A DNA stretch of 64,000 nt from Oscillospiraceae bacterium (GCA_029098185.1 JAQXNV010000048.1:40979-104978); one strand, 5' to 3'. Shown: positions 24,911 through 34,228, counted from the first letter of the stretch. Notes: generated by a model not told the origin, from the sequence alone. Numbers and translations: made by a program.

Positions 24911-26200
24911 TTATGCGTCTTTTTGTTCCTGCTGGGTGTTCAGCTTTTCCCTGGCCACCGCCAGCATCAGTTTGATGCGGTTTTCCTGGTTGACACGGGT
25001 AGCGCTAGGGTCGTAGTCGATGGGCACGATGTTGGCCCGGTCGTCGATCTTTTTGATCTTGTGGATCATGCCCTTGCCGCAGATGTGGTTGGGCAGACAG
25101 CCAAAGGGTTGTGCGCAAACGATGTTCTCAAAGCCGCACTCAATGAGCTCCAGCATCTCTGCGGTCAGCAGCCAGCCTTCGCCCATCTTGTTGCCGTAGC
25201 CGATGACGCCATCGACCAGCTTTTTCACATGGTCATAGTTGGCCGGCGCCTGGAATTTCGGCTGTTTTTTCACCGCGTCGATCATCATGTTCTGGAGCTT
25301 TGCCATGTAGTCAAACAGCGCCTTGATGACCGTTTTCTTAGCCAGGTTGCCGCCGTAGAGCTTGATGTCCTCGATGCGGTTGTCTACCTTAAACAGCAGA
25401 AAGTTCATCAGGCCCGGCAGGTTGACTTCGCAATCTTGCTCGTAGAGAAACTTTTCCAGTTCATTGTTGGCAAATGGCGCGTATTTCACATAGATCTCAC
25501 CGACGATGCCTACTTTGACCTTTGGCACCTTTTGGATTTCGATCTCGCTGAATTCCTTAACGATCCGATCCAGTACCTTGACCATGTCATCCTGCTTGAT
25601 GCCGCGGCCATCCCGCAGCATGACGCTGAGCCCCTTGACCCATTTTTCCACCAGTGCGGCACTGTCGCCCTTGTGGACTTCGTAAGGTTTCACCTGATTG
25701 TCCAGCAGCATCAGCAAGTCGCCGTATACCAGACCGGCCAAAAAGCGGCGCATCAGGGGCAGGGTGAATTTAAAGCCGGGGTTTTTCTCCAGGCCGGATA
25801 GGTTAAGGGAAACGACCGGTACGTTGGGATAGCCGGCATTGATCAGGGCCTTGCGGAGCAGGTGGATGTAGTTGGAAGCACGGCATCCGCCGCCGGATTG
25901 GGTGATGAGGAGCGCTACCTTATCCACGTCATACTTGCCGCTGTTGAGGGCGTCGATGAACTGGCCAATGACCAGCAGGGCAGGGTAGCAGGTGTCGTTG
26001 TGAACGTATTTCAGGCCTTCCTGGGCAATGTTGGAGTTGGTCGTCGTCAGCAGCTCGGCATGGTAGCCAAAGGCGTTGAAGATATTCACCAGGATCCGGA
26101 AGTGGATCTCCAGCATATTGGGGCACAGGATGGTGTATTCTTTTTTCATTTCCTCCGTGAATAATACACGGCCGGTTTCGTCTCGAATAATTTCTGCCAA
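24911..26200 (-). CDS. 2-hydroxyacyl-CoA dehydratase family protein (HgdB/CoA-benzoyl reductase-like subunit)
   Basis: This protein of about 429 residues resembles the iron-sulfur component fold of 2-hydroxyacyl-CoA dehydratases. Cysteines in ILCPNM, NDTCYPALL, GGGCRASNY and AQPFGCLPNHICGKG could ligate a cluster. It always travels with the large activase upstream. The nominal GTG at 26209 sits directly on its GAGG sequence, so I prefer the TTG at 26200, which has GAGGTG at a normal distance. It forms a two-gene operon with the activase (14-base gap). The enzyme's substrate is unknown; these large paired proteins are widespread in Clostridia and not tied to one fermentation pathway. Confidence 0.82.
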   Translation of the reverse strand: MAEIIRDETGRVLFTEEMKKEYTILCPNMLEIHFRILVNIFNAFGYHAELLTTTNSNIAQEGLKYVHNDTCYPALLVIGQFIDALNSGKYDVDKVALLITQSGGGCRASNYIHLLRKALINAGYPNVPVVSLNLSGLEKNPGFKFTLPLMRRFLAGLVYGDLLMLLDNQVKPYEVHKGDSAALVEKWVKGLSVMLRDGRGIKQDDMVKVLDRIVKEFSEIEIQKVPKVKVGIVGEIYVKYAPFANNELEKFLYEQDCEVNLPGLMNFLLFKVDNRIEDIKLYGGNLAKKTVIKALFDYMAKLQNMMIDAVKKQPKFQAPANYDHVKKLVDGVIGYGNKMGEGWLLTAEMLELIECGFENIVCAQPFGCLPNHICGKGMIHKIKKIDDRANIVPIDYDPSATRVNQENRIKLMLAVAREKLNTQQEQKDA

Positions 26201-26214
26201 ATTCGTCACCTCAT

Positions 26215-29133
26215 TTATTGGTCGAGGGCGGCAAACAGACTGCGGAGTCTGATGCGGACAGCGCCCAGGTTTGTGATCTCGTCAATTTTGATCTGGGTAT
26301 AGATCTTGTTTTCCGATTCGAGGATCTTGCGGACCTCGTCGGTGGTGATGGCGTCTACGCCGCAGCCGAAGGAGACCAACTGGACCAGGTTCATGTTGGG
26401 CTTATCGCCGATGTACTTGGCCGCAGCATACAGCCGGGCGTGATAGGTCCACTGATTGAGGACGGTCGTGGTGATCTTCTTTACTTTATAGCTGACAGCG
26501 TCCTCTGTGACGACAGCGGCGCCCAGGCCGGTGATCAGCTTGTCGATACCGTGGTTGATCTCCGGGTCCAGATGGTACGGTCTGCCGCTGAGCACGATGA
26601 CCGGCAGGTTTTCCTGGGCGGCCAGGGCCAATACTTCATCGCCCTTTGCGTGGATCTTGGCAAGATAGCTGTCGTGTTCAGCATAGGCAGCAGCGGCAGC
26701 GTGGTTCACTTCCGTCTGGGAGATGCCGGAGAAATACTGCTTTAAGATCTTGTGCATCTTTTTCGGGAAGTCTTTTTTCCGGTGTACACCGACATAATCG
26801 TGCATAAAGACGACGTTATTCTCCTGCAATTCAGGTACGTTGCCGGCGATGACCTCGGGATAATAGGCAACGACAGGGCAGTTGTAGTGATTGTCGCTGA
26901 GGCCCTCGTCAAAGTTATAGGACAGGCAAGGATAGAAGATATGCTTGATGCCTTGGTCGATGAGGGTGCAGACATGGCCGTGCAGGAGCTTTGCGGGGAA
27001 GCAGACCGTATCCGACGGGATGGTGTGCTGTCCTTTGATGTACATATCCCGGGTAGAGAGGGGAGAGGTGACGACCTCAAAGCCCAGCCGGGTAAAGAAG
27101 GTGTGCCAGAAGGGCAGCATCTCATACATATTCAGGCCCATGGGGATGCCGATGGTGCCTCGCTTGCCGGGGACTGGCTTGTAGGAGAGGAGCGTTTGGA
27201 GCTTAAACTCGTACATATTGGGGATAGATTTTTTCTGGCCCCGGGTAATGGGTTTTTCGCAGCGGTTGCCGCCGATGAATTTCCGGTGGTTGCCGAAGGA
27301 GTTGATGGTGAGGCGGCAGTGATTGCTGCACAGGCCGCAGTTGGTCACTTTTACCTCATGGACAAACTCCTCCAGCTCCGGCAGCTTGATGAGGGTGGAT
27401 TCGGTCTGGCCGGTCTTAGCGGCCTTGTCTTTGGCGTAGACAGCGGCGCCATAAGCACCCATGAGGCCGGAAATATCTGGACGGACCACGTTGACCTTCA
27501 TCTCCTGCTCAAAGACCCGCAGCACAGCGTCATTGAGGAAGGTGCCGCCCTGCACGACGATATTTTTGCCGAGGGACTCGGCGCTGGCGGCCCGGATCAC
27601 TTTATAGATGGCGTTTTTCACCACACTGACAGACAATCCGGCGGAAATATCTTCTGTGGTAGCGCCATCCTTCTGGGCCTGCTTGACGGAGGAATTCATA
27701 AACACCGTGCAGCGGGAACCCAGATCGACTGGATGCTTGGCGAATAAGCCCAGTTTGGCAAAGTCAGCGATGTCGTAACCCAATGTGTTGGCGAAGGTTT
27801 GCAGGAACGATCCGCAGCCGGAGGAACAGGCTTCATTTAAGAAGATGTTGTCGATTGCGCCGTTGCGGATCTTGAAACATTTCATATCCTGGCCGCCGAT
27901 GTCAATAATAAAGTCGACGTCGGGCAGGAAGGTGTGGGCGGCCGTGTAGTGGGCAATGGTCTCCACGATGCCATAATCGAGATTAAACGCATTTTTCAGC
28001 AGCTCCTCGCCATAGCCGGTGACAGCGCTGGAAACGATGTGGATGTTGGGATAATTTTTGTACAGGTCAATCAGATATTCCTTGATAGCCGGAACAGGAT
28101 TACCGCTGTTGCTGCGGTAGATGGAGTGCAGTACTTCGCCCGCACAGCCGATGACGACGGCCTTGACCGTTGTGGAACCGGCATCGATGCCCAAAAATAC
28201 ATCGCCGGTGTAGGTTTCGATGTTGCCCCGCTTGACCTTAGCGTTCTGGTGGCGGGAGACAAATTCCTTGTACTCCTCCTTGTTGTTGAACAGCGGCGGG
28301 ATAGAGAGGAATTGCCCCTTGTGGCTATAATTTTTCACCTTGTCGATGGCTTCCACCAGGTTGATGTCCTCCTCACTGCACATAGCCGCGCCGATGGCGA
28401 CGTAGTGGAGGGAGTTGGCAGGGAAGATGCCGTGGACATTGAGCGCTTCATCAAAGCTCTCCCGCAGTCCGGAGAGGAAGGTCAGCGGGCCGCCCAGATA
28501 GACGACCTTGCCCTTGATCTCTCGGCCCTGGGCCAGACCGGCGATAGTCTGGTTTGCCACGGCGGCAAAAATGCTGGCGGAAATATCGCTTTTCCGCGCG
28601 CCCTGGTTCAGCAGGGGCTGGATGTCCGACTTAGCGAATACGCCGCAACGGGAAGCGATAGTATAAATTTTCTCATGGTCGGCGGCGATCTCGTTCATCT
28701 CCGCCGGTGTGATATGGAGGAGCGTCGCCATCTGGTCGATGAAAGCGCCGGTACCGCCGGCACAGGAACCGTTCATGCGAACCTCCAGACCGCCGGTGAG
28801 GAACAGGATCTTGGCGTCCTCGCCGCCCAGCTCGATGATCACATCTGCGTCAGGGATCAGCCGAGTGGTGGCAATACGGGTAGCGTAGACCTCCTGGACA
28901 AAGGGCAGACCGCAGTCCTGGGCGATGCCCATACCGGCCGAGCCGGAAACGGAGATCTTAGCGGTGTCGCAGTGGATGACCTCTGTGCGGACTCGTTCCA
29001 GCAGCTCTGCCATTTTCTGAATAATTTGGGAGTAGTGCCGGTCGTAGGTTTCAAAGAGGATCTCGTCCTGATCGTTGAGCACCACACATTTAATTGTAGT
29101 AGAACCAATGTCTAAACCAATTCTCATTCTCAT
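26215..29133 (-). CDS. Double-domain acyl-CoA dehydratase activase (BadF/HgdC ATPase, DUF2229)
   Basis: This protein of about 972 residues has two HgdC-like ASKHA ATPase domains followed by a DUF2229 region. Domain one (about 1-260) has IGLDIGSTTIK, SCAGGTGAFIDQM and SRCGVFAKSDIQ. Domain two (about 310-570) has LGIDAGSTTVKAV, ACSSGCGSFLQTF and SRCTVFMNSS. The paired cysteines are where HgdC dimers hold a [4Fe-4S] cluster. A cysteine pattern CGLCSNHC near 620 precedes the C-terminal domain. ATP-driven electron injection into a dehydratase or reductase is the known role of HgdC; here both halves sit in one chain, suggesting an internal pseudo-dimer. The start at 29133 versus 29127 is uncertain. 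Confidence 0.87.
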   Translation of the reverse strand: MRMRIGLDIGSTTIKCVVLNDQDEILFETYDRHYSQIIQKMAELLERVRTEVIHCDTAKISVSGSAGMGIAQDCGLPFVQEVYATRIATTRLIPDADVIIELGGEDAKILFLTGGLEVRMNGSCAGGTGAFIDQMATLLHITPAEMNEIAADHEKIYTIASRCGVFAKSDIQPLLNQGARKSDISASIFAAVANQTIAGLAQGREIKGKVVYLGGPLTFLSGLRESFDEALNVHGIFPANSLHYVAIGAAMCSEEDINLVEAIDKVKNYSHKGQFLSIPPLFNNKEEYKEFVSRHQNAKVKRGNIETYTGDVFLGIDAGSTTVKAVVIGCAGEVLHSIYRSNSGNPVPAIKEYLIDLYKNYPNIHIVSSAVTGYGEELLKNAFNLDYGIVETIAHYTAAHTFLPDVDFIIDIGGQDMKCFKIRNGAIDNIFLNEACSSGCGSFLQTFANTLGYDIADFAKLGLFAKHPVDLGSRCTVFMNSSVKQAQKDGATTEDISAGLSVSVVKNAIYKVIRAASAESLGKNIVVQGGTFLNDAVLRVFEQEMKVNVVRPDISGLMGAYGAAVYAKDKAAKTGQTESTLIKLPELEEFVHEVKVTNCGLCSNHCRLTINSFGNHRKFIGGNRCEKPITRGQKKSIPNMYEFKLQTLLSYKPVPGKRGTIGIPMGLNMYEMLPFWHTFFTRLGFEVVTSPLSTRDMYIKGQHTIPSDTVCFPAKLLHGHVCTLIDQGIKHIFYPCLSYNFDEGLSDNHYNCPVVAYYPEVIAGNVPELQENNVVFMHDYVGVHRKKDFPKKMHKILKQYFSGISQTEVNHAAAAAYAEHDSYLAKIHAKGDEVLALAAQENLPVIVLSGRPYHLDPEINHGIDKLITGLGAAVVTEDAVSYKVKKITTTVLNQWTYHARLYAAAKYIGDKPNMNLVQLVSFGCGVDAITTDEVRKILESENKIYTQIKIDEITNLGAVRIRLRSLFAALDQ

Positions 29134-29268
29134 TTCACCATTTCTCCACACCGAAAAACTATTCGCGAAATCATCCGCGTAGAAAGAAGAAAATTCCTGC
29201 CGCAGCCGGTGTGGAAAGCGGTGGCAGGCGCATAATTTTTTTAAAACGGATAAAATAACTCCACTATA

Positions 29269-29306
29269 ATCTTACCGTATCCACCTACTCCTTGTCAATA
29301 GACAAG
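29269..29306 (-). promoter_or_regulatory. Promoter of the activase operon with overlapping palindrome
   Basis: Minus strand TTGACA - 18 bp - TAAGAT. The perfect inverted repeat CTTGTC AATA GACAAG (29291-29306) covers the -35 element, the position of a repressor or activator site. Confidence 0.6.
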
Positions 29307-29396
29307 CGAAAACTTCTGTAAGAAAAGGGAGCTTCCTGTAAGATCCTGTTTTGATTCTTAAAGGGCGAGGAATTTTTGGGGATTTTTCGAAGGGAA

Positions 29397-29425
29397 TTGA
29401 CAAAGGAGACGCATCTTGCTATTGT
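29397..29425 (+). promoter_or_regulatory. Promoter of the bile salt hydrolase gene
   Basis: TTGACA - 17 bp - TATTGT; the start codon is 82 bases downstream. Confidence 0.75.
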
Positions 29426-29507
29426 TAAAAAGGACAATTGATTAGCCGGAGGCATTCTGATGGGCCATGGGCCTTGCTATCCATTTTTAAGAAGGAGGCA
29501 TACACAA

Positions 29508-30482
29508 ATGTGTACAGCAGCAACGTACAAAACAAAGGATTTTTATTTTGGCAGAACACTGGACTATGAGTATTCCTATGAGGATGAAGTGACGATCACT
29601 CCACGAAACTTTCCCTTTACGTTCCGCCATCTGGGAGAGGTGAAAAGCCATTATGCCATGATCGGCATGGCTTATGTAGCCGGTGGATTTCCTCTCTATT
29701 ACGACGGCGTCAACGAGAAGGGATTGGGCGTTGCCGGCCTGAATTTTGTGGGCAACGCCGTTTATCCAGAAGTCCAGCCAGGCAAAACGAATGTAGCGCA
29801 ATTTGAGCTGATCCCCTGGCTGCTGAGCCAATGTGCTACCGTAGGGGAGGCAAAAAAGCTGCTGGAGGACTGTGTGATCGTCAATACACCCTTCAGCGCA
29901 GAACTACCGGTGGCGCAGCTTCACTGGATCATCTCCGACCGGGAGGAGACCATCACCGTAGAATCTGTAGCCGATGGCCTGAAGATCTATGATAACCCTG
30001 TCGGCGTGCTGACCAATAATCCGCCTTTCCCGGAGCAAATGTTCCAGCTCAATAATTATATGCACCTTTCCACTAAATCACCGGAAAATCATTTTTCCGA
30101 TAAGTTGTCCCTCAAGACGTACAGCCGAGGTATGGGTGCGCTGGGGCTGCCGGGAGACCTATCCTCCGGGTCCCGATTTGTCCGGGTGGCGTTTACCAAA
30201 ATGAATGCTATGTCCGGCGACAGTGAAGCAGAGAGCGTCAGCCAGTTCTTCCATATCCTGGGCTCTGTCGATCAGCAGCGGGGCTGCTGTGAAGTAGCTG
30301 ACGGCAAATACGAGATCACCATCTACACCGCCTGCTGCAATGTGGATAAAGGCATCTATTATTATACGACATACGATAATCACCAGATCACAGCGGTAGA
30401 TCTTCATCAGGTAGATCTGGATGGCAGTGCCCTGGTGCAGTATCCACTGCGCAAGGGGGAGCACATCTGCTACCAAAATTAA
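29508..30482 (+). CDS. bsh: Bile salt hydrolase / choloylglycine hydrolase
   Basis: This is an Ntn-hydrolase of 324 residues that splits the amide bond of conjugated bile acids (or, in close relatives, penicillin V). The nucleophile Cys2 directly follows the initiator Met, and R16, D19, N79, N170 and R223 fall in the conserved catalytic positions (FGRTLDYEYS, GLNF, LTNNPPF, GSRFVRVAF). By memory it aligns along its length with Clostridium perfringens BSH, including GLPGD and the C-terminal KGIYYYTTY. The ATG at 29508 follows AAGGAGG; an upstream extension would hide Cys2. There is no signal peptide, so it is cytoplasmic. It has its own strong promoter. Confidence 0.92.
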   Translation: MCTAATYKTKDFYFGRTLDYEYSYEDEVTITPRNFPFTFRHLGEVKSHYAMIGMAYVAGGFPLYYDGVNEKGLGVAGLNFVGNAVYPEVQPGKTNVAQFELIPWLLSQCATVGEAKKLLEDCVIVNTPFSAELPVAQLHWIISDREETITVESVADGLKIYDNPVGVLTNNPPFPEQMFQLNNYMHLSTKSPENHFSDKLSLKTYSRGMGALGLPGDLSSGSRFVRVAFTKMNAMSGDSEAESVSQFFHILGSVDQQRGCCEVADGKYEITIYTACCNVDKGIYYYTTYDNHQITAVDLHQVDLDGSALVQYPLRKGEHICYQN

Positions 30483-30506
30483 CTGCGTTGTCTTTCCAAA
30501 GCGCAC

Positions 30507-30536
30507 AAAAAAGCCCTCGGCAATGCCGGGGGCTTT
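30507..30536 (-). terminator. Terminator of the rnf operon
   Basis: Minus strand AAGCCCCCGGC / GCCGAGGGCTT stem followed by TTTT. On the plus strand it may also stop the bsh transcript. Confidence 0.8.
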
Positions 30537-30551
30537 CTCCATGTTTGCGGA

Positions 30552-31343
30552 TCAATCAAATGGGGTGATGCAGTGCTTCGGGCATACCTCAATACATTTA
30601 CCGCAGTTAGTGCATTTGGCAGGATCAACGGTGGCGTTAAAGTTGGTCACTTTAATGGCGTCGAATTCACAGGCTTTCACGCACTTCATACAGCCGATGC
30701 AACTGACCTTACAAACCTTGTTGGCAGTGGCGCCCTTGTCGCAGTTGCTGCAGCGCACAACGGCCTGTTCCTTGACGGGGATCATCTTGATGAGGGCTCT
30801 CGGGCACTCTTTGACGCACATGGTGCAAGCCACACAGAAGGTGGGGCGCACACGGGCAACGCCGTTGCAGATTTCAATGGCGTCGTGGTCGCAAACGCTG
30901 GCGCAGTCGCCAAAGCCCAGACAGCCGTAGGAGCAGGAGGTGTTACCGCCGCTTGTCTGCGCAGCCGCCGCACAGGTCTGGATGCCTTCATAGTTTACGC
31001 GGGGAGAAGTGTGATCCAGTGTACCCATGCACATGACCATGGCAGTCTTTTTCTCCATAGCGGCAGCAGAACCACCGGTAATGGCAACGATCTTCTCCAT
31101 GACCTCCGCGCCGCCAGGGGAGCAGAGATTTGGCTCAGCTTCGCCCTTAGCGAGAGCGGCAGCATAACCGGCGCAGCCGGAGAAGCCGCAGGCGCCGCAG
31201 TTGGCGCTGGGGAGGATCTCCTCGATCTCCGCAGCTTTTTCATCGACGGGCACGTGCATGACGATGGAGGCAATCGCAAGAATCAGGCCGGCAATGATAC
31301 CAATTGCCGCAACGATGATAATTGCAAAGATAAAAGCATTCAT
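30552..31343 (-). CDS. rnfB: Rnf complex subunit RnfB (ferredoxin-type)
   Basis: This is the electron-entry subunit of the ferredoxin:NAD+ oxidoreductase. An N-terminal membrane helix (residues 4-27) precedes a [4Fe-4S] domain with CGACGFSGCAGYA and a distant Cys, and then CxxCxxCxxxC ferredoxin clusters (CVACTMCVKECP, CIGCMKCVKACE, CTNCGKCIEVCP). It has 263 residues. It is last in the order C-D-G-E-A-B, the Clostridia arrangement. Confidence 0.95.
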   Translation of the reverse strand: MNAFIFAIIIVAAIGIIAGLILAIASIVMHVPVDEKAAEIEEILPSANCGACGFSGCAGYAAALAKGEAEPNLCSPGGAEVMEKIVAITGGSAAAMEKKTAMVMCMGTLDHTSPRVNYEGIQTCAAAAQTSGGNTSCSYGCLGFGDCASVCDHDAIEICNGVARVRPTFCVACTMCVKECPRALIKMIPVKEQAVVRCSNCDKGATANKVCKVSCIGCMKCVKACEFDAIKVTNFNATVDPAKCTNCGKCIEVCPKHCITPFD

Positions 31344-31355
31344 GGTAAAACCTCC

Positions 31356-31988
31356 TTAACTAATGCCCAGCATGCCGTTGACAACGCCGGAGAAGGCGAT
31401 GAAGGAAACGGCAAGGAGGGAAGCTGCCACCAGGGTGATCGGCAGACCCTTAAGGGTTTTTGGAATATCGCAGGTTTCCAGCTTGCCGCGGATACCGGCA
31501 AACAGAACCATGGCAACGAGGAAGCCGATACCGGCGCCGAAAGCGTTGACCAGAGATTCCAGATAACCGAAGCTGGCGGGATCGTCCAAGGTGGAGGTGA
31601 TGACGTTCATCGCAACACCGAGAACGGCGCAGTTGGTGGTGATCAGGGGCAGATAAACGCCCAGGGAGTTATACAGCGGCGGCATATACTTTTTCATGAC
31701 GATTTCCACCAGCTGTACCAGGAACGCGATGATGAGGATGAACACAACGGTTTCCAGATACTCAAGTCCCAGGGGCAGTAAGATGTACATAAAGATAGGC
31801 CAGGTAACGGCGGTGGCCAGCAGCATAACAAAGATAACTGCGGCGGACATACCGACGGCCGTGTTCAATTTTTTGGAAACGCCCAGGAAGGGGCAGATGC
31901 CGAGGAATTTACTGAGGATATAGTTGTCGTTTAAGATCGCCGTGAGAAAAATTGCGACGAGTCCTTTAATTACCAGTCCAGCGCTCAT
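31356..31988 (-). CDS. rnfA: Rnf complex subunit RnfA
   Basis: This integral membrane subunit of 210 residues has six hydrophobic helices; FLGICPFLGVS and the second half-repeat ITTNCAVLGVAM carry the cysteines that hold the intramembrane iron-sulfur cluster shared with RnfE. Its ATG overlaps the rnfE stop (TAATG), so translation is coupled. Confidence 0.95.
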   Translation of the reverse strand: MSAGLVIKGLVAIFLTAILNDNYILSKFLGICPFLGVSKKLNTAVGMSAAVIFVMLLATAVTWPIFMYILLPLGLEYLETVVFILIIAFLVQLVEIVMKKYMPPLYNSLGVYLPLITTNCAVLGVAMNVITSTLDDPASFGYLESLVNAFGAGIGFLVAMVLFAGIRGKLETCDIPKTLKGLPITLVAASLLAVSFIAFSGVVNGMLGIS

Positions 31989-32695
31989 TATTTCTCACAC
32001 TCCTTCTGCTCAACTTTGGTGCAGCTATCGTGCATTGGGCACTTAGCGCAGCTGAATTCTTCGATGATGGTTGCTTTTGGATTCTTCTTCCGGGTGATCT
32101 GGTTGACCAGTGCGATCAGCATACCGTAGACAAAGAAGCCGCCGGCAGGGAGGATGAAGATGATCATGGACGGGATACCCCAGCGGGTGTACAGTTCTAG
32201 ACCGAAGATGGAACCGGCGCCGAGGATCTCACGGATGATACCCATAGCCAGCAGGGCAGCGGTAAAGCCGACGCCCATGCCCAGACCGTCCACAGCGGAG
32301 GCCAGGACTCTGTTCTTGCTGGCGAACATTTCGGCACGGCCGAGGATGATACAGTTAACAACGATCAGCGGCAGATAGACGCCGAGAGCGCTGTCCAGAG
32401 AGGGCAGGAAGCCCTTGACCAGCATCTGGATAATGGTGACGAAGCCGGCGATGATGGTGATGTAAGCCGGGATACGGACTTTATCCGGGATGACATTCCG
32501 CAGTGCGGAAATAACGATGTTGGAACAGATGAGCACGACGGTAGCCGCGGCGCCCATGCCCAGCGCATTGAACGCGCCGGTAGAAACTGCCAGTGTTGGG
32601 CAGGTACCGAGGATCAGGCGCAGAACCGGGTTCTCCGCGATGATGCCTCTGGTAAAGATGGTGCCAAGACTTTTTTGATTTGGATCTTTAGCCAT
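31988..32695 (-). CDS. rnfE: Rnf complex subunit RnfE
   Basis: This RnfA paralogue of 235 residues has the matching motifs LGTCPTLAVS and IVVNCIILGRAE with the cluster-binding cysteines and inverted membrane topology. An extra cysteine-containing C-terminal tail (SCAKCPMHDSCTKVEQKEC) extends past the core; four cysteines there could bind metal. It is coupled to rnfA downstream. Confidence 0.95.
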   Translation of the reverse strand: MAKDPNQKSLGTIFTRGIIAENPVLRLILGTCPTLAVSTGAFNALGMGAAATVVLICSNIVISALRNVIPDKVRIPAYITIIAGFVTIIQMLVKGFLPSLDSALGVYLPLIVVNCIILGRAEMFASKNRVLASAVDGLGMGVGFTAALLAMGIIREILGAGSIFGLELYTRWGIPSMIIFILPAGGFFVYGMLIALVNQITRKKNPKATIIEEFSCAKCPMHDSCTKVEQKECEK

Positions 32696-32696
32696 G

Positions 32697-33281
32697 TTAA
32701 GCCGCCCCCTTTATCTGATTATAGGCTTTCAGCGCAGTATCTACCGCACTGGAAACGGCGCGGGAGGTGATGGTGGCGCCGGACATTGCCTCGATGGTGC
32801 CGCCATCCTTGCTGACCTTGACCTCGCCGTCGGACGCCTTGATACCGGTAAACTGGCCTTTAAATTTATCCTGGGAGGCGTTCTGGCCAAGACCAGGCGT
32901 CTCATTGCTGATGTCCAGGGTATAGATGCCGGTGACTGTACCTTCCAGATCAACGCCGGTAACGATTTTGATCTTGCCGCCGTAGCCGGAACCGGTGGTG
33001 ATGAACGCATAGCCTACATCTTTGCCGGAAGTCTGGGCAACATAATAGTTGTAGTCACTGCCGTTGACCGAAATGGTCTGTTTGTCGCCGAATTGGTTGT
33101 TGCTGTCGTTCTCATCCAGGTTGAGCACAGCGTAGCAGGAAGCCTGCTCGTTGGCCAGTTCCACCTCTTTGATCTTTTCCGCAGTCACCATGTTGGTGCC
33201 GGCCAGTGCAGCGGCAACGACCAGTGCGATGATAAACAGGGAGATGGTGGGGATGATGATGGATTTTGCGCTAAACTTCAT
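32697..33281 (-). CDS. rnfG: Rnf complex subunit RnfG (covalent FMN)
   Basis: This periplasm-facing flavoprotein has 194 residues. One N-terminal membrane helix (7-28) is followed by an FMN-binding domain with the flavinylation motif SGATIT at 167-172, where Thr170 should carry FMN attached by ApbE. Its start overlaps the rnfD stop by four bases. Confidence 0.94.
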   Translation of the reverse strand: MKFSAKSIIIPTISLFIIALVVAAALAGTNMVTAEKIKEVELANEQASCYAVLNLDENDSNNQFGDKQTISVNGSDYNYYVAQTSGKDVGYAFITTGSGYGGKIKIVTGVDLEGTVTGIYTLDISNETPGLGQNASQDKFKGQFTGIKASDGEVKVSKDGGTIEAMSGATITSRAVSSAVDTALKAYNQIKGAA

Positions 33282-34228
33282 GATGCTTTCCGCTCCTTTC
33301 CAAACGGTCTTGGAGACGTTGCCTTCTCAATCAATGGGGTGAGGATGTTCATCAGGATGATGGCGAAGGAAACGCCTTCTGGCAGAGAACCAAAGAGACG
33401 GATGACCATGGTCAGGATACCGCAGCCGATGGCAAAGACGATCTTGCCCCGCCAGTTGATCGGGGTGGTTGCGTAGTCGGTAGCCATGAAGATGGCGCCC
33501 AGCATCAGACCGCCGGAGAGAAGCTGGGTAAGGATGTCGACGCCGATGTTGCCGCCGGTGCAGGCGGAGTAGATCAGCGTAAAGAGGGCAACAGTGCCCA
33601 TGTAGCACAGGGGGATCAGCGGGGAGATGACCTTGCGGATCACCAGATAGATACCGCCGATGATCAGTGCCAGTGCGCAGGTCTCACCGAGAGAACCGCC
33701 CTGGTTGCCCAGGAACATATCCAGCAGGCTGACTTCGCCGCCGCCAAGGACCGTTGCAGTAGTCATGGCGTCGGTGCCGCCCCAATAATAGAAGGGGGAA
33801 GCCCAGGTAGTCATCGGTGTTGGGAAGGAGACCAGAAGAACGATTCTGGCGGTCAGCGCCGGGTTGACGAAGTTCTGGCCCAGTCCGCCGAACATCTGCT
33901 TGACCACGATGATGGCCACAACAGAGCCGATGGCGGCAATGATGGGATTGAGGCCGGCCGGCAGGTTAAAGGCCAGCAGGATGCCGGTGACGACGGCACT
34001 CAGATCGAATAAGGTGTTTTCGCGTTTCATGATCTTTCGGCTGACGAACTCGGCCACAACGCAGGTAGCCACGCAGACAGCGATGAGGATCGCGGCCCGA
34101 TAGCCAAAGTAGATGATCGACGCGACGAGGGCTGGCATCAATGCGATGATGACATCCAGCATGATGCCGGTGGTGGTGCGTCCCGCTCTCAAATGAGGCG
34201 AGGACGATACAATCAGTTTATCTTTCAT
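33278..34228 (-). CDS. rnfD: Rnf complex subunit RnfD (covalent FMN, ion channel core)
   Basis: This multi-helix membrane subunit has 316 residues. The motif GGTDAMTTATVLGG holds the threonine expected to be flavinylated by ApbE. With RnfA/E/G it forms the ion-translocating core (Na+ or H+). The ATG at 34228 follows GAGAGGTACC and gives the normal RnfD start; a longer frame overlaps rnfC and is rejected. Confidence 0.94.
   Translation of the reverse strand: MKDKLIVSSSPHLRAGRTTTGIMLDVIIALMPALVASIIYFGYRAAILIAVCVATCVVAEFVSRKIMKRENTLFDLSAVVTGILLAFNLPAGLNPIIAAIGSVVAIIVVKQMFGGLGQNFVNPALTARIVLLVSFPTPMTTWASPFYYWGGTDAMTTATVLGGGEVSLLDMFLGNQGGSLGETCALALIIGGIYLVIRKVISPLIPLCYMGTVALFTLIYSACTGGNIGVDILTQLLSGGLMLGAIFMATDYATTPINWRGKIVFAIGCGILTMVIRLFGSLPEGVSFAIILMNILTPLIEKATSPRPFGKERKAS

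Noticed and set aside
26752-29115. Plus-strand frames of 331 and 393 codons
   Set aside because: Antisense to the double activase, with no family resemblance of their own.
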